The notes below the pieces were generated by a model. That model was given only the letters and a program-made list of their open reading frames with translations. It searched no databases and was not told the origin of the DNA. The position numbers were made by a program, and so were the translations under genes. From NCBI GenBank assembly GCA_016290835.1, contig JAEEVG010000001.1, positions 90,554-154,553 of the forward strand: a stretch of 64,000 nt of DNA, in the 5' to 3' direction. Source of the stretch: Bacteroidales bacterium (lineage in GTDB: Bacteria > Bacteroidota > Bacteroidia > Bacteroidales > UBA932). Numbering within the stretch: the stretch's first letter is position 1; each line of letters starts with the position of its first letter. Of this stretch, positions 1 to 6,223 are shown piece after piece.

Positions 1-18
1 GGGTGGTCCTGCGCTTTC

Positions 19-92
19 GGTCCCTTAGCTCAGTTGGTCAGAGCAGCTGACTCATAATCAGCGGGTCACAGGTTCAAGCCCTGTAGGGACCA
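19..92 (+). tRNA. tRNA-Met (CAU anticodon, elongator-like)
   Basis: A complete cloverleaf can be drawn: a 7-bp acceptor stem (GGTCCCT with AGGGACC), a D arm with AGCTCAGTTGGTCAGAGC, an anticodon stem GCTGA/TCAGC around loop CTCATAA with anticodon CAT at 53-55, and a T arm with GGTTCAAGCC. The discriminator base is A92 and no CCA is encoded. The loop and the paired 5' end fit elongator tRNA-Met rather than initiator. A tRNA-Ile whose C34 becomes lysidine also has CAU and cannot be fully excluded by eye. Confidence 0.93.
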
Positions 93-105
93 CGAATGAT
101 AATCA

Positions 106-129
106 AGCACTTACGGAAACGTAGGTGCT
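106..129 (+). terminator. hairpin after the tRNA
   Basis: AGCACTTACG and CGTAGGTGCT pair over 10 bp (one G-T wobble) around a GAAA tetraloop, followed by an AT-rich stretch. It probably ends the tRNA transcript. Confidence 0.6.
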
Positions 130-240
130 ATTATTATATAAATGGGGCGTGAAAAAGGTGTGATTTCAGCGTGTTTTAACTCCCATTTAACCCCATTCAA
201 AGCAACTCGACCAGGGTATATAACCGGAGTGAAAGAACTG

Positions 241-417
241 TTAAAGTTCCTTGATGTTCTTGAAGTGCATCCATCCTTCAGCAGCCTTGTATTTCTCCAC
301 AGAACCGCTTGGCACGTATACCACGCATTTCGACAAGTTGACGCCCCAGAAATCCCACGTCATATCATCATCTCCATCCCGAGGAAACAGCTCTGGACAA
401 CAAAAAAGGACGTCTCC
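241..417 (-). pseudogene. relic tail of a BspA-like leucine-rich repeat surface protein
   Basis: On the minus strand this stretch reads as the last ~59 codons of a protein ending VVYVPSGSVEKYKAAEGW and then FKNIKEL. The 'YVP.GS...Y....W..F.NI.E' ending is the usual C-terminus of Bacteroidales BspA-like/LRR_5 surface proteins. The frame is closed upstream by a stop at 418-420, so only the tail survives. It lies between the tRNA and the Hsp20 terminator and has no start or promoter. Family recognition is by eye. Confidence 0.5.
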
Positions 418-437
418 CTATGCGGGTGGCGTCCTTT
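402..437 (-). terminator. rho-independent terminator of hsp20
   Basis: AAAGGACG (405-412) pairs with CGTCCTTT (430-437). Read on the minus strand the stem is followed by a T run, 24 bp past the hsp20 stop codon. Confidence 0.75.
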
Positions 438-460
438 ATCAATAGGAGATGTTTTTACCG

Positions 461-892
461 TTACTGGACGGCAATCTGCTTGACTGTATCGGGCTGCTGG
501 GCCTTCTCCTTCTTAGGGATATGGACGTTCAGCACTCCATGTTCCACCTTGGCTTCGATCTTCTCGGTCTCGGCATCCTCCGGCAGCAGGAGCGTCTGCT
601 GGAACTTCTCGTAGGAGAATTCACGGCGGAGGTACTTGCCGTGTTTCTTGCCCTCCTTGTTCTCGGACTTCTTCTCCATCTCGATGAGCAGGTTATTGTC
701 GGCGTCGATGTGGACCTTGAAGTCCTCTTTGGTGAGTCCCGGTGCGGCGAGTTCCACATCGTACTCTTTTTCGTTCTCAATCACATTGATGGCTGGAGCC
801 GTGTAGGTCGTCCGTTCCATCCAGCTGTTGTCGAAAAAGTCGTTGAAAATGTCCGGCAACCAGCTATCATGCGTTCTTCTTGCAGGTAACAT
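461..892 (-). CDS. Hsp20 family small heat-shock protein
   Basis: A 143-aa alpha-crystallin-domain chaperone, expected to form cytoplasmic oligomers that hold unfolding proteins for refolding by ATP-dependent chaperones. The start MLPARR and 'LPDIFNDFFDNSW' are the usual N-terminus of Bacteroidales Hsp20. The crystallin core runs from about residue 35 to 130, with 'ELAAPGLTKEDFKVHID' and the late 'GVLNVHIPKKE' containing the conserved G-V-L-x-[VI] strand. It is monocistronic, with its own terminator downstream and a strongly folded leader upstream (911-993). No Shine-Dalgarno sequence is visible, as is normal in this phylum. Confidence 0.95.
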   Translation of the reverse strand: MLPARRTHDSWLPDIFNDFFDNSWMERTTYTAPAINVIENEKEYDVELAAPGLTKEDFKVHIDADNNLLIEMEKKSENKEGKKHGKYLRREFSYEKFQQTLLLPEDAETEKIEAKVEHGVLNVHIPKKEKAQQPDTVKQIAVQ

Positions 893-910
893 AGTTCAAA
901 AACTTTAAAC

Positions 911-993
911 GTCCCGGTTTGGAGGCCCTCCTGCGGACCCTTATTCCCGGAGTTCCTTATCGGAACCGCATAAGGGAATTGCAAACCTGGGAC
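911..993. other. long imperfect palindrome just upstream of hsp20
   Basis: Three nested stems can be paired: 911-921 with 982-993 (one bulged base), CCCTTAT 938-944 with ATAAGGG 970-976, and GTTCC 952-956 with GGAAC 962-966. On the hsp20 strand the structure ends 18 nt before the start codon, so it would lie in or next to the leader. The remaining gap, 994-1215, shows no gene or other structure that I can support. Confidence 0.5.
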
Positions 994-1215
994 CAATGCC
1001 GGAAAAGTGGACAAAACGGCACGGGAGATGACAGAAAGTCCATTTTTGAGACAAAATGGCTAGCGCGTTTCTTCTACAACAGTCCCTGGATTCAACCTTA
1101 TAGCACCTGCCTGGTTCCCACGAGTTTGCCGACTCCCTGATAAGACTTCTAGAAACACATACTTTTCCTCATGAGCCATTATATGGGGTATTGCGGATTA
1201 CGGGTGTGGTTATAT

Positions 1216-1247
1216 GAAAAAGGTCGGCCCTATAATGGAACCGACCT
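1216..1247 (-). terminator. terminator of the DUF4313 gene
   Basis: AGGTCGG (1221-1227) pairs with CCGACCT (1241-1247). On the minus strand the stem is followed by TTTTTC, 10 bp past the DUF4313 stop. Confidence 0.65.
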
Positions 1248-1256
1248 GATTCATCG

Positions 1257-1535
1257 TTAGAATAGCGTATACAACGGATATCGGCAGAATCCGGAAGCTG
1301 CGAAGACTCCCATCCTCATACCGAGATGGTTGTCCTCGATCCACTTCCCGATACCGGGCAGGTTGTTCTCGTCGAGGAAAGCCATGCTATCCGACTGCAG
1401 AGGATGGCAGAGATTCACCGTTGCAACGGCATAGAGCTCGCTGTCGGTCTTGTTCAGCATCAGGGCGACAGTACCGTTGCGGTACGTCCCTTTCTCCAGG
1501 GATACCTCGGTCCCGTGATAGTCGTACGTTCTCAT
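1257..1535 (-). CDS. DUF4313 domain protein
   Basis: A 92-aa protein beginning MRTYDYHGTEVSLEKGTYRN and ending FCRYPLYTLF. The sequence resembles the DUF4313 family, which I know from Bacteroidales mobile elements and plasmids; its function is unknown. 'NNLPGIGKWIEDN' near residue 60 is the most typical stretch. The start codon overlaps the stop of an upstream ssb-like relic by 3 nt (ATGA), so the two were once an operon. No signal peptide or membrane segment is seen. Confidence 0.7.
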   Translation of the reverse strand: MRTYDYHGTEVSLEKGTYRNGTVALMLNKTDSELYAVATVNLCHPLQSDSMAFLDENNLPGIGKWIEDNHLGMRMGVFAASGFCRYPLYTLF

Positions 1536-1645
1536 ATCTTTTCAAGCAGGTTGGCGATGATATCGATCTGGGTGCGCTCGATTCCCGCGCTGTCGACATA
1601 CTTGCGGTTGCGGAGACGTCCTATTACATGGACCTTGTTTTGTGT
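1532..1645 (-). pseudogene. C-terminal relic of a single-stranded DNA-binding protein
   Basis: The minus strand reads KVHVIGRLRNRKYVDSAG, then IERTQIDIIANLLEKI and a stop, matching the last beta strands of the SSB OB fold ('V.GRLR.R.Y.D..G.ER...[ED]I.A...'). The frame is closed upstream by TAA at 1646-1648, so the N-terminal two thirds are missing. The stop overlaps the start of the DUF4313 gene. It is a likely leftover of a plasmid or conjugative element. Confidence 0.55.
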
Positions 1646-1785
1646 TTAAGTATTACGGTCTGGAGGTGTTTCAGAAAAGCATTCTTTTCCAAATCTGCTG
1701 GAGATAAAAGCTCCGGAAAAGTGTTTCCCCGTTGACCTATCGGGAGGGGGGCTAAATACTGGGAATCCTGGCGGAAGAGACTTAG

Positions 1786-1941
1786 AAAGAAAAAGCGCTG
1801 ACCGACCACTGGGACAAGGAAGCCCTTGGGGTCGGGTACGCCTATCTCCGGAACTACGGCATCAGCGAAGAAAAGCCCTTCCAGAATGCTAAATGCGTGA
1901 TTCGCAGAGGAATACTTGTCACCTCGAAAAAACAGTATTAG
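1786..1941 (+). pseudogene. unrecognised coding relic
   Basis: After an in-frame TAG (1783-1785) an open stretch of 51 codons reads GVGYAYLRNYGISEEKPF and then QNAKCVIRRGILVTSKKQY before a TAG. The composition looks protein-like and the frame has no start codon, which suggests a 3' gene fragment. I do not recognise the family. The rest of 1646-2013 shows no gene. Confidence 0.3.
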
Positions 1942-1980
1942 TTTTGATGCAGTAAAACACATTTCTTTGCGTTTATAGTA

Positions 1981-1988
1981 TAGATTTG
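1981..1988 (+). promoter_or_regulatory. -7 element TAGATTTG
   Basis: It matches the Bacteroidota -7 consensus TAnnTTTG, 26 bp before the ATG at 2014. No clear -33 TTTG lies 20 bp upstream. Confidence 0.35.
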
Positions 1989-2013
1989 TTTGAAATCAAT
2001 TTGTTATTTGGAT

Positions 2014-2517
2014 ATGAAACCGCTCAAAATCATGCTGTTATTCGCCGGTCTGATTCTTCTGGTCGGTTGCGAAAAAGCATCCCCTGACAGTTTGCAAGGC
2101 AAGTGGGAACCCATATATGCCTCCGGTGTTCATGAAGATGCTGTTTACTCATACTCTTTTGATGGACCTGTCGATGAGCACGGACAGATTCTAGCGACGA
2201 TGGTGGGCAAAATAAACCCTGATATAGAGTATGAGCCGAGTACCATGCTAATTACGGGAATCCGCTTTTTCCGGAATCATGGGGAAGATGTTTTCACTAC
2301 TTTCTTCAAGGACTCTCCCCATAACGAGATTGGAAAACCACTCAAGTACAGAGTCGAAAGCGGGAAACTCTACCGTGAATTGCCTATGGGTGCATTCATC
2401 AACTGTTCTCCCGATGTTCTCGAAGAAGGTTCTGGGAAATTTGACGAAGGTACTCCCATTTCATTCCTGGGTAATGGGCAGGTAAAGATAGGCGATTTCA
2501 CCTACAGCAAGAAGTGA
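2014..2517 (+). CDS. lipoprotein, unknown function
   Basis: A 167-aa predicted lipoprotein: MKPLKIMLLFAGLILLVGC gives a signal peptide with lipobox LVGC, and 'GKWEP' soon after the Cys recalls lipocalin-like lipoproteins, although the rest is not recognisable. I chose the ATG at 2014 rather than the TTG at 1990 because it places the charged residues directly before the hydrophobic core. A TAnnTTTG element precedes it and a strong terminator follows. Confidence 0.7.
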   Translation: MKPLKIMLLFAGLILLVGCEKASPDSLQGKWEPIYASGVHEDAVYSYSFDGPVDEHGQILATMVGKINPDIEYEPSTMLITGIRFFRNHGEDVFTTFFKDSPHNEIGKPLKYRVESGKLYRELPMGAFINCSPDVLEEGSGKFDEGTPISFLGNGQVKIGDFTYSKK

Positions 2518-2558
2518 TTGACGCATTTACATGCGTAGTCAGTTTATATTAAACTCTT

Positions 2559-2597
2559 AAGGTGATACATTCGGCAACGGTGTATCACCTTGTTTTA
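2559..2597 (+). terminator. rho-independent terminator
   Basis: AAGGTGATACA (2559-2569) pairs perfectly with TGTATCACCTT (2581-2591), followed by GTTTTA. It ends the lipoprotein transcript. Confidence 0.8.
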
Positions 2598-2607
2598 TAA
2601 CCCCAAA

Positions 2608-2799
2608 CACACTGTAACGACCTATATTATTAACCTCGTAACACTGTTTTCTGCTCATTTTAAATGCTCGCAACACTGTTTTTGGGTTAATTTAAGACCC
2701 GGAAACACTGTTTTCACCATCAAAAATGTACTTGAAACTCTGTTCTCAGGTTCTTTTTTGTACTCGTTTACATGTTTTTTTGTTCTTTAAAGAACCCGT
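2608..2799. repeat. degenerate tandem array with exact 32-bp period
   Basis: Six consecutive 32-bp units start at 2608, 2640, 2672, 2704, 2736 and 2768. The core is about 17 bp, roughly CYCG-n-AACACTGTTTT, and the other 15 bp vary. Units 2-4 keep AACACTGTTTT exactly, and the TGT at +5 to +7 is kept in all six. The period is not a multiple of three and stops occur on both strands, so it is not coding. It fills the gap between the terminators of two convergent genes. Confidence 0.7.
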
Positions 2800-2817
2800 T
2801 TACTGTGTTTCTAAGCA

Positions 2818-2850
2818 CAAAAAAGCCCCGAAGCACAGGCTCCGAGGCTG
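2818..2850 (-). terminator. terminator of the outer-membrane barrel gene
   Basis: An 11-bp stem pairs 2825-2835 with 2840-2850 (two G-T wobbles on the transcribed strand), with a T run following in the minus direction. The stem sequence resembles the terminator at 7469-7504. Confidence 0.75.
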
Positions 2851-2868
2851 TTCTAAATGCGTATTTCC

Positions 2869-3504
2869 CTAAAACACGTAGCCGACACCGACCTTGAGGT
2901 TGGAGCGGTGGGTAATGGTAGCGTTTTCACCTTTGTACAGGTTCACCATTCCATAGTCATAACCCAAGGTTATCTGGAAAGCGGACATCTGGAATCCGAC
3001 ACCACCGCCAAGATATGCGTTGAACCGGTTGTAGTTCTGGTTGTCGTAGTTGTTGTATGTTCTATCTGCGCTGCTCGAGCCGACACCGCCGCTTAGTTTT
3101 GTGGTGGATGCGAGACCGAACTGAAGCGTCGGGCCGCCATAGACGAAGACCTTGCTGTCACCGGCAAGGTCGATGCCGCAGTTCAGATACAAGGGGGCGT
3201 TGAGCGCGTGCTCCGTAAAGGTAGAAGACGCGGACACTGTAGTGCCCAAAACAGTACCGGATCCTCCGCTCTTGTTGGTGATCAAGGAATAGTACACACC
3301 GGGAGCGAAACATAAAGCGCCGGCGACCGGAATGTTGAAGGAGACTCCGGCATAGGCGCCGTTGGAGGTGATGGATTTCGTGCTGGCATCCTTGAAACTC
3401 TGGGCCGAGTTCAAATAACCCGCATTAACTGACATTTGGGCGAAAGCATGAGTGCCGAACAGCATCAGGGATGCAGCCAAAAGGGTTGAAATAAACTTTT
3501 TCAT
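2869..3504 (-). CDS. outer-membrane beta-barrel protein
   Basis: A 211-aa protein with a Sec signal peptide (MKKFISTLLAASLMLFGTHAFA, cleavage about residue 22). Alternating glycine-rich and aromatic strands follow, ending in '...LKVGVGYVF', whose C-terminal Phe is the sorting signal of barrels inserted by BAM. Size and pattern fit the small 8-stranded porin-like family (OMP_b-brl) common in Bacteroidales. The ligand is unknown. The gene has a textbook promoter (3541-3572) and its own terminator. Confidence 0.85.
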   Translation of the reverse strand: MKKFISTLLAASLMLFGTHAFAQMSVNAGYLNSAQSFKDASTKSITSNGAYAGVSFNIPVAGALCFAPGVYYSLITNKSGGSGTVLGTTVSASSTFTEHALNAPLYLNCGIDLAGDSKVFVYGGPTLQFGLASTTKLSGGVGSSSADRTYNNYDNQNYNRFNAYLGGGVGFQMSAFQITLGYDYGMVNLYKGENATITHRSNLKVGVGYVF

Positions 3505-3540
3505 ATGACTATCCTTTATGAATTGATTATCAGTTCACAA

Positions 3541-3572
3541 CAAAGATAAGAAATAACCCATAGAAATCCAAA
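3541..3572 (-). promoter_or_regulatory. Bacteroidota-type promoter of the barrel gene
   Basis: On the minus strand, TTTG (3569-3572), 20 bp, then TATCTTTG (3541-3548), an exact match to -33/-7. The -7 element is 36 bp before the start codon. Confidence 0.7.
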
Positions 3573-3576
3573 TGCG

Positions 3577-3768
3577 TCACATTCCGGAGTACTGAATACC
3601 CTCTTCGATATATGCGGCAATCTCATCCTTAGGGTGGATGTTCTCCAACAGTCGGAGGAAGGATTCGATGCAGTCTCCTACCGCAGGGATTCCGTCTTCT
3701 CCAACAAGTGGTTCTTTAGCCCAGTCTACCTGGTAGCTGAAATGGCCATCTTCAAGGATGATCTTCAT
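3577..3768 (-). CDS. small acidic protein, unknown function
   Basis: 63 aa, beginning MKIILEDGHFSYQVDWA and rich in Asp, Glu and Ile. There is no signal peptide or membrane segment, so it is probably cytosolic. I chose the ATG at 3768 because the longer frame upstream reads through alanine/glycine-rich sequence that is antisense to the 58-aa gene. The family is not recognised. It lies directly upstream of the barrel promoter on the same strand. Confidence 0.5.
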   Translation of the reverse strand: MKIILEDGHFSYQVDWAKEPLVGEDGIPAVGDCIESFLRLLENIHPKDEIAAYIEEGIQYSGM

Positions 3769-3864
3769 GACTTTTTTCCGGCAGGTTATGAATGATTCGC
3801 TTTTCTCTGGGGGTATGGTTGGGGGTACAGAGTAAAAATATACGATTCTTATAGGTCTGGTACC

Positions 3865-3905
3865 TTTTGACGAAAAGTGGCAAAGCCCTTTCGTAGCTTT
3901 GCCAC
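3865..3905 (+). promoter_or_regulatory. promoter embedded in a start-proximal hairpin
   Basis: TAGCTTTG (3894-3901) fits the -7 consensus, and TTTTG (3865-3869) lies 24 bp upstream, longer than the usual 20. GTGGCAAAGC (3877-3886) and GCTTTGCCAC (3896-3905) form a perfect 10-bp inverted repeat that overlaps the -7 element and ends 1 nt before the ATG. It could be an operator as easily as an RNA hairpin. Confidence 0.45.
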
Positions 3906-3906
3906 C

Positions 3907-4083
3907 ATGGTCACCTACTATTTCAGAGACCCCGAAGAAGCCCTCAAACGCGCCAAAGCCGCCGGCCGGCAACCCGGCTGCTGGTGGGGCGGCATTACCC
4001 TGCCCAGCGGCAAACGCGGCTGGGCCATCTACCGCGACGGCAAAATCGTGGAACAATACGCCATAATGGGAAAACCGCGCTGA
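3907..4083 (+). CDS. 58-aa conserved protein, unknown function
   Basis: MVTYYFRDPEEALKRAKAAG, then a compact domain with 'CWWGGITLPSGKRGWAIYR' and 'DGKIVEQYAIMGKPR'. It reads like a small beta-rich domain. No signal peptide is present. It appears to be a real, repeated family: broken copies of the same gene occur at 5547-5630 and inside the 100-bp repeats at 11055 and 16925. The ATG lies only 5 nt after the -7 element, so the transcript may be leaderless. Function unknown. Confidence 0.6.
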   Translation: MVTYYFRDPEEALKRAKAAGRQPGCWWGGITLPSGKRGWAIYRDGKIVEQYAIMGKPR

Positions 4084-4099
4084 TCATCCCGAAAAATGC

Positions 4100-4107
4100 T
4101 ATCTTTG
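4100..4107 (+). promoter_or_regulatory. -7 element TATCTTTG
   Basis: Exact -7 consensus, 22 bp before the ATG at 4130. No -33 TTTG at the usual distance. Confidence 0.4.
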
Positions 4108-4129
4108 TCTTCGCACAGATGAAGCATTG

Positions 4130-4420
4130 ATGAGCAGGACCCGTCATTCAAAGAAGAAATTCAAGCAAAAAGTCGATCACATCCGCGAAGCCAGGCAGCA
4201 GCTTGCCGACGCAACGGATGTCACGGTATTATCCACCTTGAAAGAAGCACTTATCAAAGAGAAGAAAGCCGCCACGGACCTTACCAGGCATCCCAAAGGA
4301 ACGAAGGCTTCCGGGGGAGCCTCCTCCATTCCCTCCGCATCTGTCGTGCTTGATGCAAAAACTCATCTGATGGGCAAGAACTCGATCCGTTTATTCACCC
4401 CTTCCATCTCGGAACTGTAG
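4130..4420 (+). CDS. basic hypothetical protein
   Basis: A 96-aa frame starting MSRTRHSKKKFKQKVDHIRE, strongly basic at the N-terminus with an alpha-helical first half and a serine-rich second half. It has a promoter element in front and a bidirectional terminator behind, which supports expression. No family is recognised and the C-terminal half could be non-native sequence. Confidence 0.4.
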   Translation: MSRTRHSKKKFKQKVDHIREARQQLADATDVTVLSTLKEALIKEKKAATDLTRHPKGTKASGGASSIPSASVVLDAKTHLMGKNSIRLFTPSISEL

Positions 4421-4435
4421 TTCCTCGCTCCGCGA

Positions 4436-4484
4436 CAAAAAAGAGATGGCCTCAAAGTCCCCGGACTTTGAGGCCATCCTTTTA
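4436..4484. terminator. bidirectional terminator between convergent genes
   Basis: A perfect stem pairs 4445-4460 with 4463-4478 (about 15 bp with a 4-nt loop). It is flanked by an A run on the left and TTTT on the right, so it can stop transcripts from both sides. Confidence 0.85.
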
Positions 4485-4492
4485 ATTCCATC

Positions 4493-5305
4493 CTATTCCT
4501 TATTCCACTTGCTCAAGGCGGGCAGGATAATAGCATCACCTTGTTTCAGGGTCTTTGTGGGATTTACAAAAAGATTATAACGATCATCATCCCGCCAGAA
4601 CATAACCATATTGACGTCAAGAGTATTGTCGATCAGCCCCCAGAAAGCGGCACCTCCCGCCAAAGCATGTCCTCTCGGACTAACTGCACCAAAGGCGTCA
4701 ATGAAATGATCATCAGCGAACAACGGGGCGCCGTAACCATGCATAGAACCATAATTAACATCCATAACGGTTTCTCTCGTCCAGGTCACGTCCGGGACAT
4801 AGAACTGCACAAGTCGTTTGTCCGCTTTCATCACGAGAGCGGCGGATAATACGCCATTCGAGACCGTGTAATTAGCTTGCTCACAGAGCAGATATAATGT
4901 TGAAGGAGAGTTCTGGAAAGCGAAAACCGGACCATCGTAGCTCGATGATCCATAAATAAATTTAACCGGTGCTCCCAACGGTTCCATTCCGAAAAGAGCA
5001 GAAATTTTCCCGGAAGACGTCGCGGCAATCTTCTCCTTCAGACCTTCCGTCCAGGCTTCCTGCCAGGTTTCCCCGTTGTAAGTCAGGGTCAAATAGGCTA
5101 CCTCCTCATAATCCGTGACTTTGCCGAAGAAGACATAAATAACGTCGCCGCTTGTCCAGCCCTCCTTGACGGCTTTGGTGCCGGGAGAGCCATAGGAGAC
5201 AGTCAGATCCAGTTTGAGATCCGTCGCGGCCGGTACAGTTTCCACCTTATTGCAGGCAGCCAGGGTCAGAAGGGCCGCACCCAATGCTATGATCAATTTT
5301 TTCAT
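4493..5305 (-). CDS. fimbrillin-like lipoprotein (module a)
   Basis: 270 aa. MKKLIIALGAALLTLAAC is a lipoprotein signal and the mature N-terminus CNKVE carries the short Lys/Glu pattern of surface-exported Bacteroidota lipoproteins. 'GTKAVKEGWTSGDVIYVFF' (about residues 42-60) is the sequence shared by the lipoproteins of this module family and resembles the start of fimbrillin-type proteins. No C-terminal add-on domain is seen, so this may be the minimal form. It is preceded by the 42-aa peptide gene 5326-5454, 20 nt upstream, under one promoter. It could be a fimbrial subunit or an unrelated surface scaffold. Confidence 0.7.
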   Translation of the reverse strand: MKKLIIALGAALLTLAACNKVETVPAATDLKLDLTVSYGSPGTKAVKEGWTSGDVIYVFFGKVTDYEEVAYLTLTYNGETWQEAWTEGLKEKIAATSSGKISALFGMEPLGAPVKFIYGSSSYDGPVFAFQNSPSTLYLLCEQANYTVSNGVLSAALVMKADKRLVQFYVPDVTWTRETVMDVNYGSMHGYGAPLFADDHFIDAFGAVSPRGHALAGGAAFWGLIDNTLDVNMVMFWRDDDRYNLFVNPTKTLKQGDAIILPALSKWNKE

Positions 5306-5325
5306 CTTGCAATCATTTTTAGTGT

Positions 5326-5454
5326 TTACCAGCGCTGCTCCTCATTGAAAGGATTGTTATAGACCGGACTGATCTGGAGAACCTCCTCAGTCTCTGTTTC
5401 GACCACCTCGCACTGGGGCGAAAGATAGCGTTCTTTGAATACTGTTTGAATCAT
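5326..5454 (-). CDS. YxxP small peptide (module a)
   Basis: 42 aa: MIQTVFKERYLSPQCEVVET, then an acidic stretch and a terminal EEQRW. It belongs to a family of six peptides in this window (others at 7248, 10052, 13213, 16366, 30460). All have Y-x-[SA]-P near residue 10, a hydrophobic 'E-V-[LV]-[ED]' segment, and mostly a C-terminal Trp preceded by acidic residues. There is no signal peptide. It is always the first gene of a pair with a lipoprotein. Function unknown: leader peptide, chaperone-like partner and modified-peptide precursor are all open. Confidence 0.65.
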   Translation of the reverse strand: MIQTVFKERYLSPQCEVVETETEEVLQISPVYNNPFNEEQRW

Positions 5455-5494
5455 AATGCTATAAGGTTTTGAGTTCAGACAACCGCAACAGAAA

Positions 5495-5527
5495 CAAAAA
5501 TAACTATTATTCACGAAACAACCAAAA
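5495..5527 (-). promoter_or_regulatory. promoter of module a
   Basis: On the minus strand TTTTG (5523-5527), exactly 20 bp, then TATTTTTG (5495-5502). Both elements match, 40 bp before the peptide start. Confidence 0.75.
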
Positions 5528-5546
5528 TAATTGTCACCCGCCCCCA

Positions 5547-5630
5547 GTTTCCCTGCCCGGCGGCAAACGCGGCTGGGCCATCTACCGCAACCGGACATTC
5601 GCTGAACAAAACCTCAGATTTGTTGAATGA
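5547..5630 (+). pseudogene. relic of the 58-aa gene family
   Basis: Reads VSLPGGKRGWAIYRNRTFAE and so on to a stop, matching 'ITLPSGKRGWAIYRDGKIVE' of the gene at 3907. The first 20 or so codons are absent and the end has diverged. It lies just outside the module a promoter. Confidence 0.6.
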
Positions 5631-5724
5631 ATTTCCCGGGAAACCCGTATGGCACAGGAATTGATTTCAAAAAAGACCGTTAAAATACTCAATCATATAT
5701 AATCAATTAAACAACCGTATTATT

Positions 5725-6159
5725 ATGAAGAATGTCGTGAAATTGCTTGTTGCGGGCGCTATGCTCGTAGCGGGCACGTTTGTCTCGATGGCCCAGCCCG
5801 GTGGCGGCCGTCCCGGCGGACAAGGTCGCCCCGGCGGCCAGTTCGATCCGGCCCAGATGGCCCAGCGCCGTGCGGACCAGATGAAGGAAACCCTCAAACT
5901 GACGGACGACCAGTATGCCAAGGTGCTCGCCCTGTACAAGGAAGAGAATGAGGCCAGGCAGAAGGCGATGCAGGCCGGCCAGGGTCAGCGGATGGATCGC
6001 GAAGCGATGCAGAAGCAGCGCGAAGAGCAGAACAAGAAGCTCGAGGCCATTCTCACCCCGGAGCAGTACAAGACCTGGACGGAGCAGCAGCAGAATATGA
6101 TGCGCCGTGGTCCCGGCGGTCCTGGCGGCCCCGGCGGCGGACGTCCTCCCCGTCAGTAA
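5725..6159 (+). CDS. Spy/CpxP-like periplasmic protein
   Basis: 144 aa with a Sec signal (MKNVVKLLVAGAMLVAGTFVSMA). A Gly/Pro/Arg-rich segment, about residues 25-40, precedes a helical domain with 'LKLTDDQYAKVLALYKEEN' and 'LTPEQYKTW', the paired LTxxQ motifs of Spy/CpxP chaperones. A second GGPGG tail follows. Family members bind unfolded proteins in the periplasm and some respond to envelope stress or metals. It is monocistronic with a strong terminator. Confidence 0.8.
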   Translation: MKNVVKLLVAGAMLVAGTFVSMAQPGGGRPGGQGRPGGQFDPAQMAQRRADQMKETLKLTDDQYAKVLALYKEENEARQKAMQAGQGQRMDREAMQKQREEQNKKLEAILTPEQYKTWTEQQQNMMRRGPGGPGGPGGGRPPRQ

Positions 6160-6167
6160 GCTTTCGC

Positions 6168-6201
6168 AAAAAGGCTTTGGAGCGAATCCAAAGCCTTTTT
6201 T
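6168..6201. terminator. rho-independent terminator
   Basis: AAAGGCTTTGGA (6170-6181) pairs with TCCAAAGCCTTT (6187-6198), with an A run before and a T run after. It can serve both the Spy-like gene and the convergent module b lipoprotein. Confidence 0.85.
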
Positions 6202-6223
6202 TGCACCTTCCCGGGCAGGGGAA

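Noticed and set aside
19-92. Initiator tRNA-Met
   Set aside because: The acceptor stem begins with a G-C pair and the anticodon stem lacks the three G-C pairs of initiators.
142-483. 113-aa plus-strand frame after the tRNA as an integrase start
   Set aside because: No integrase motif; the opposite strand explains the region as an LRR tail and the hsp20 terminator.
2608-2799. CRISPR array
   Set aside because: The conserved core is only ~11-17 bp and degenerate, with 15-bp variable parts, and no cas genes are present.
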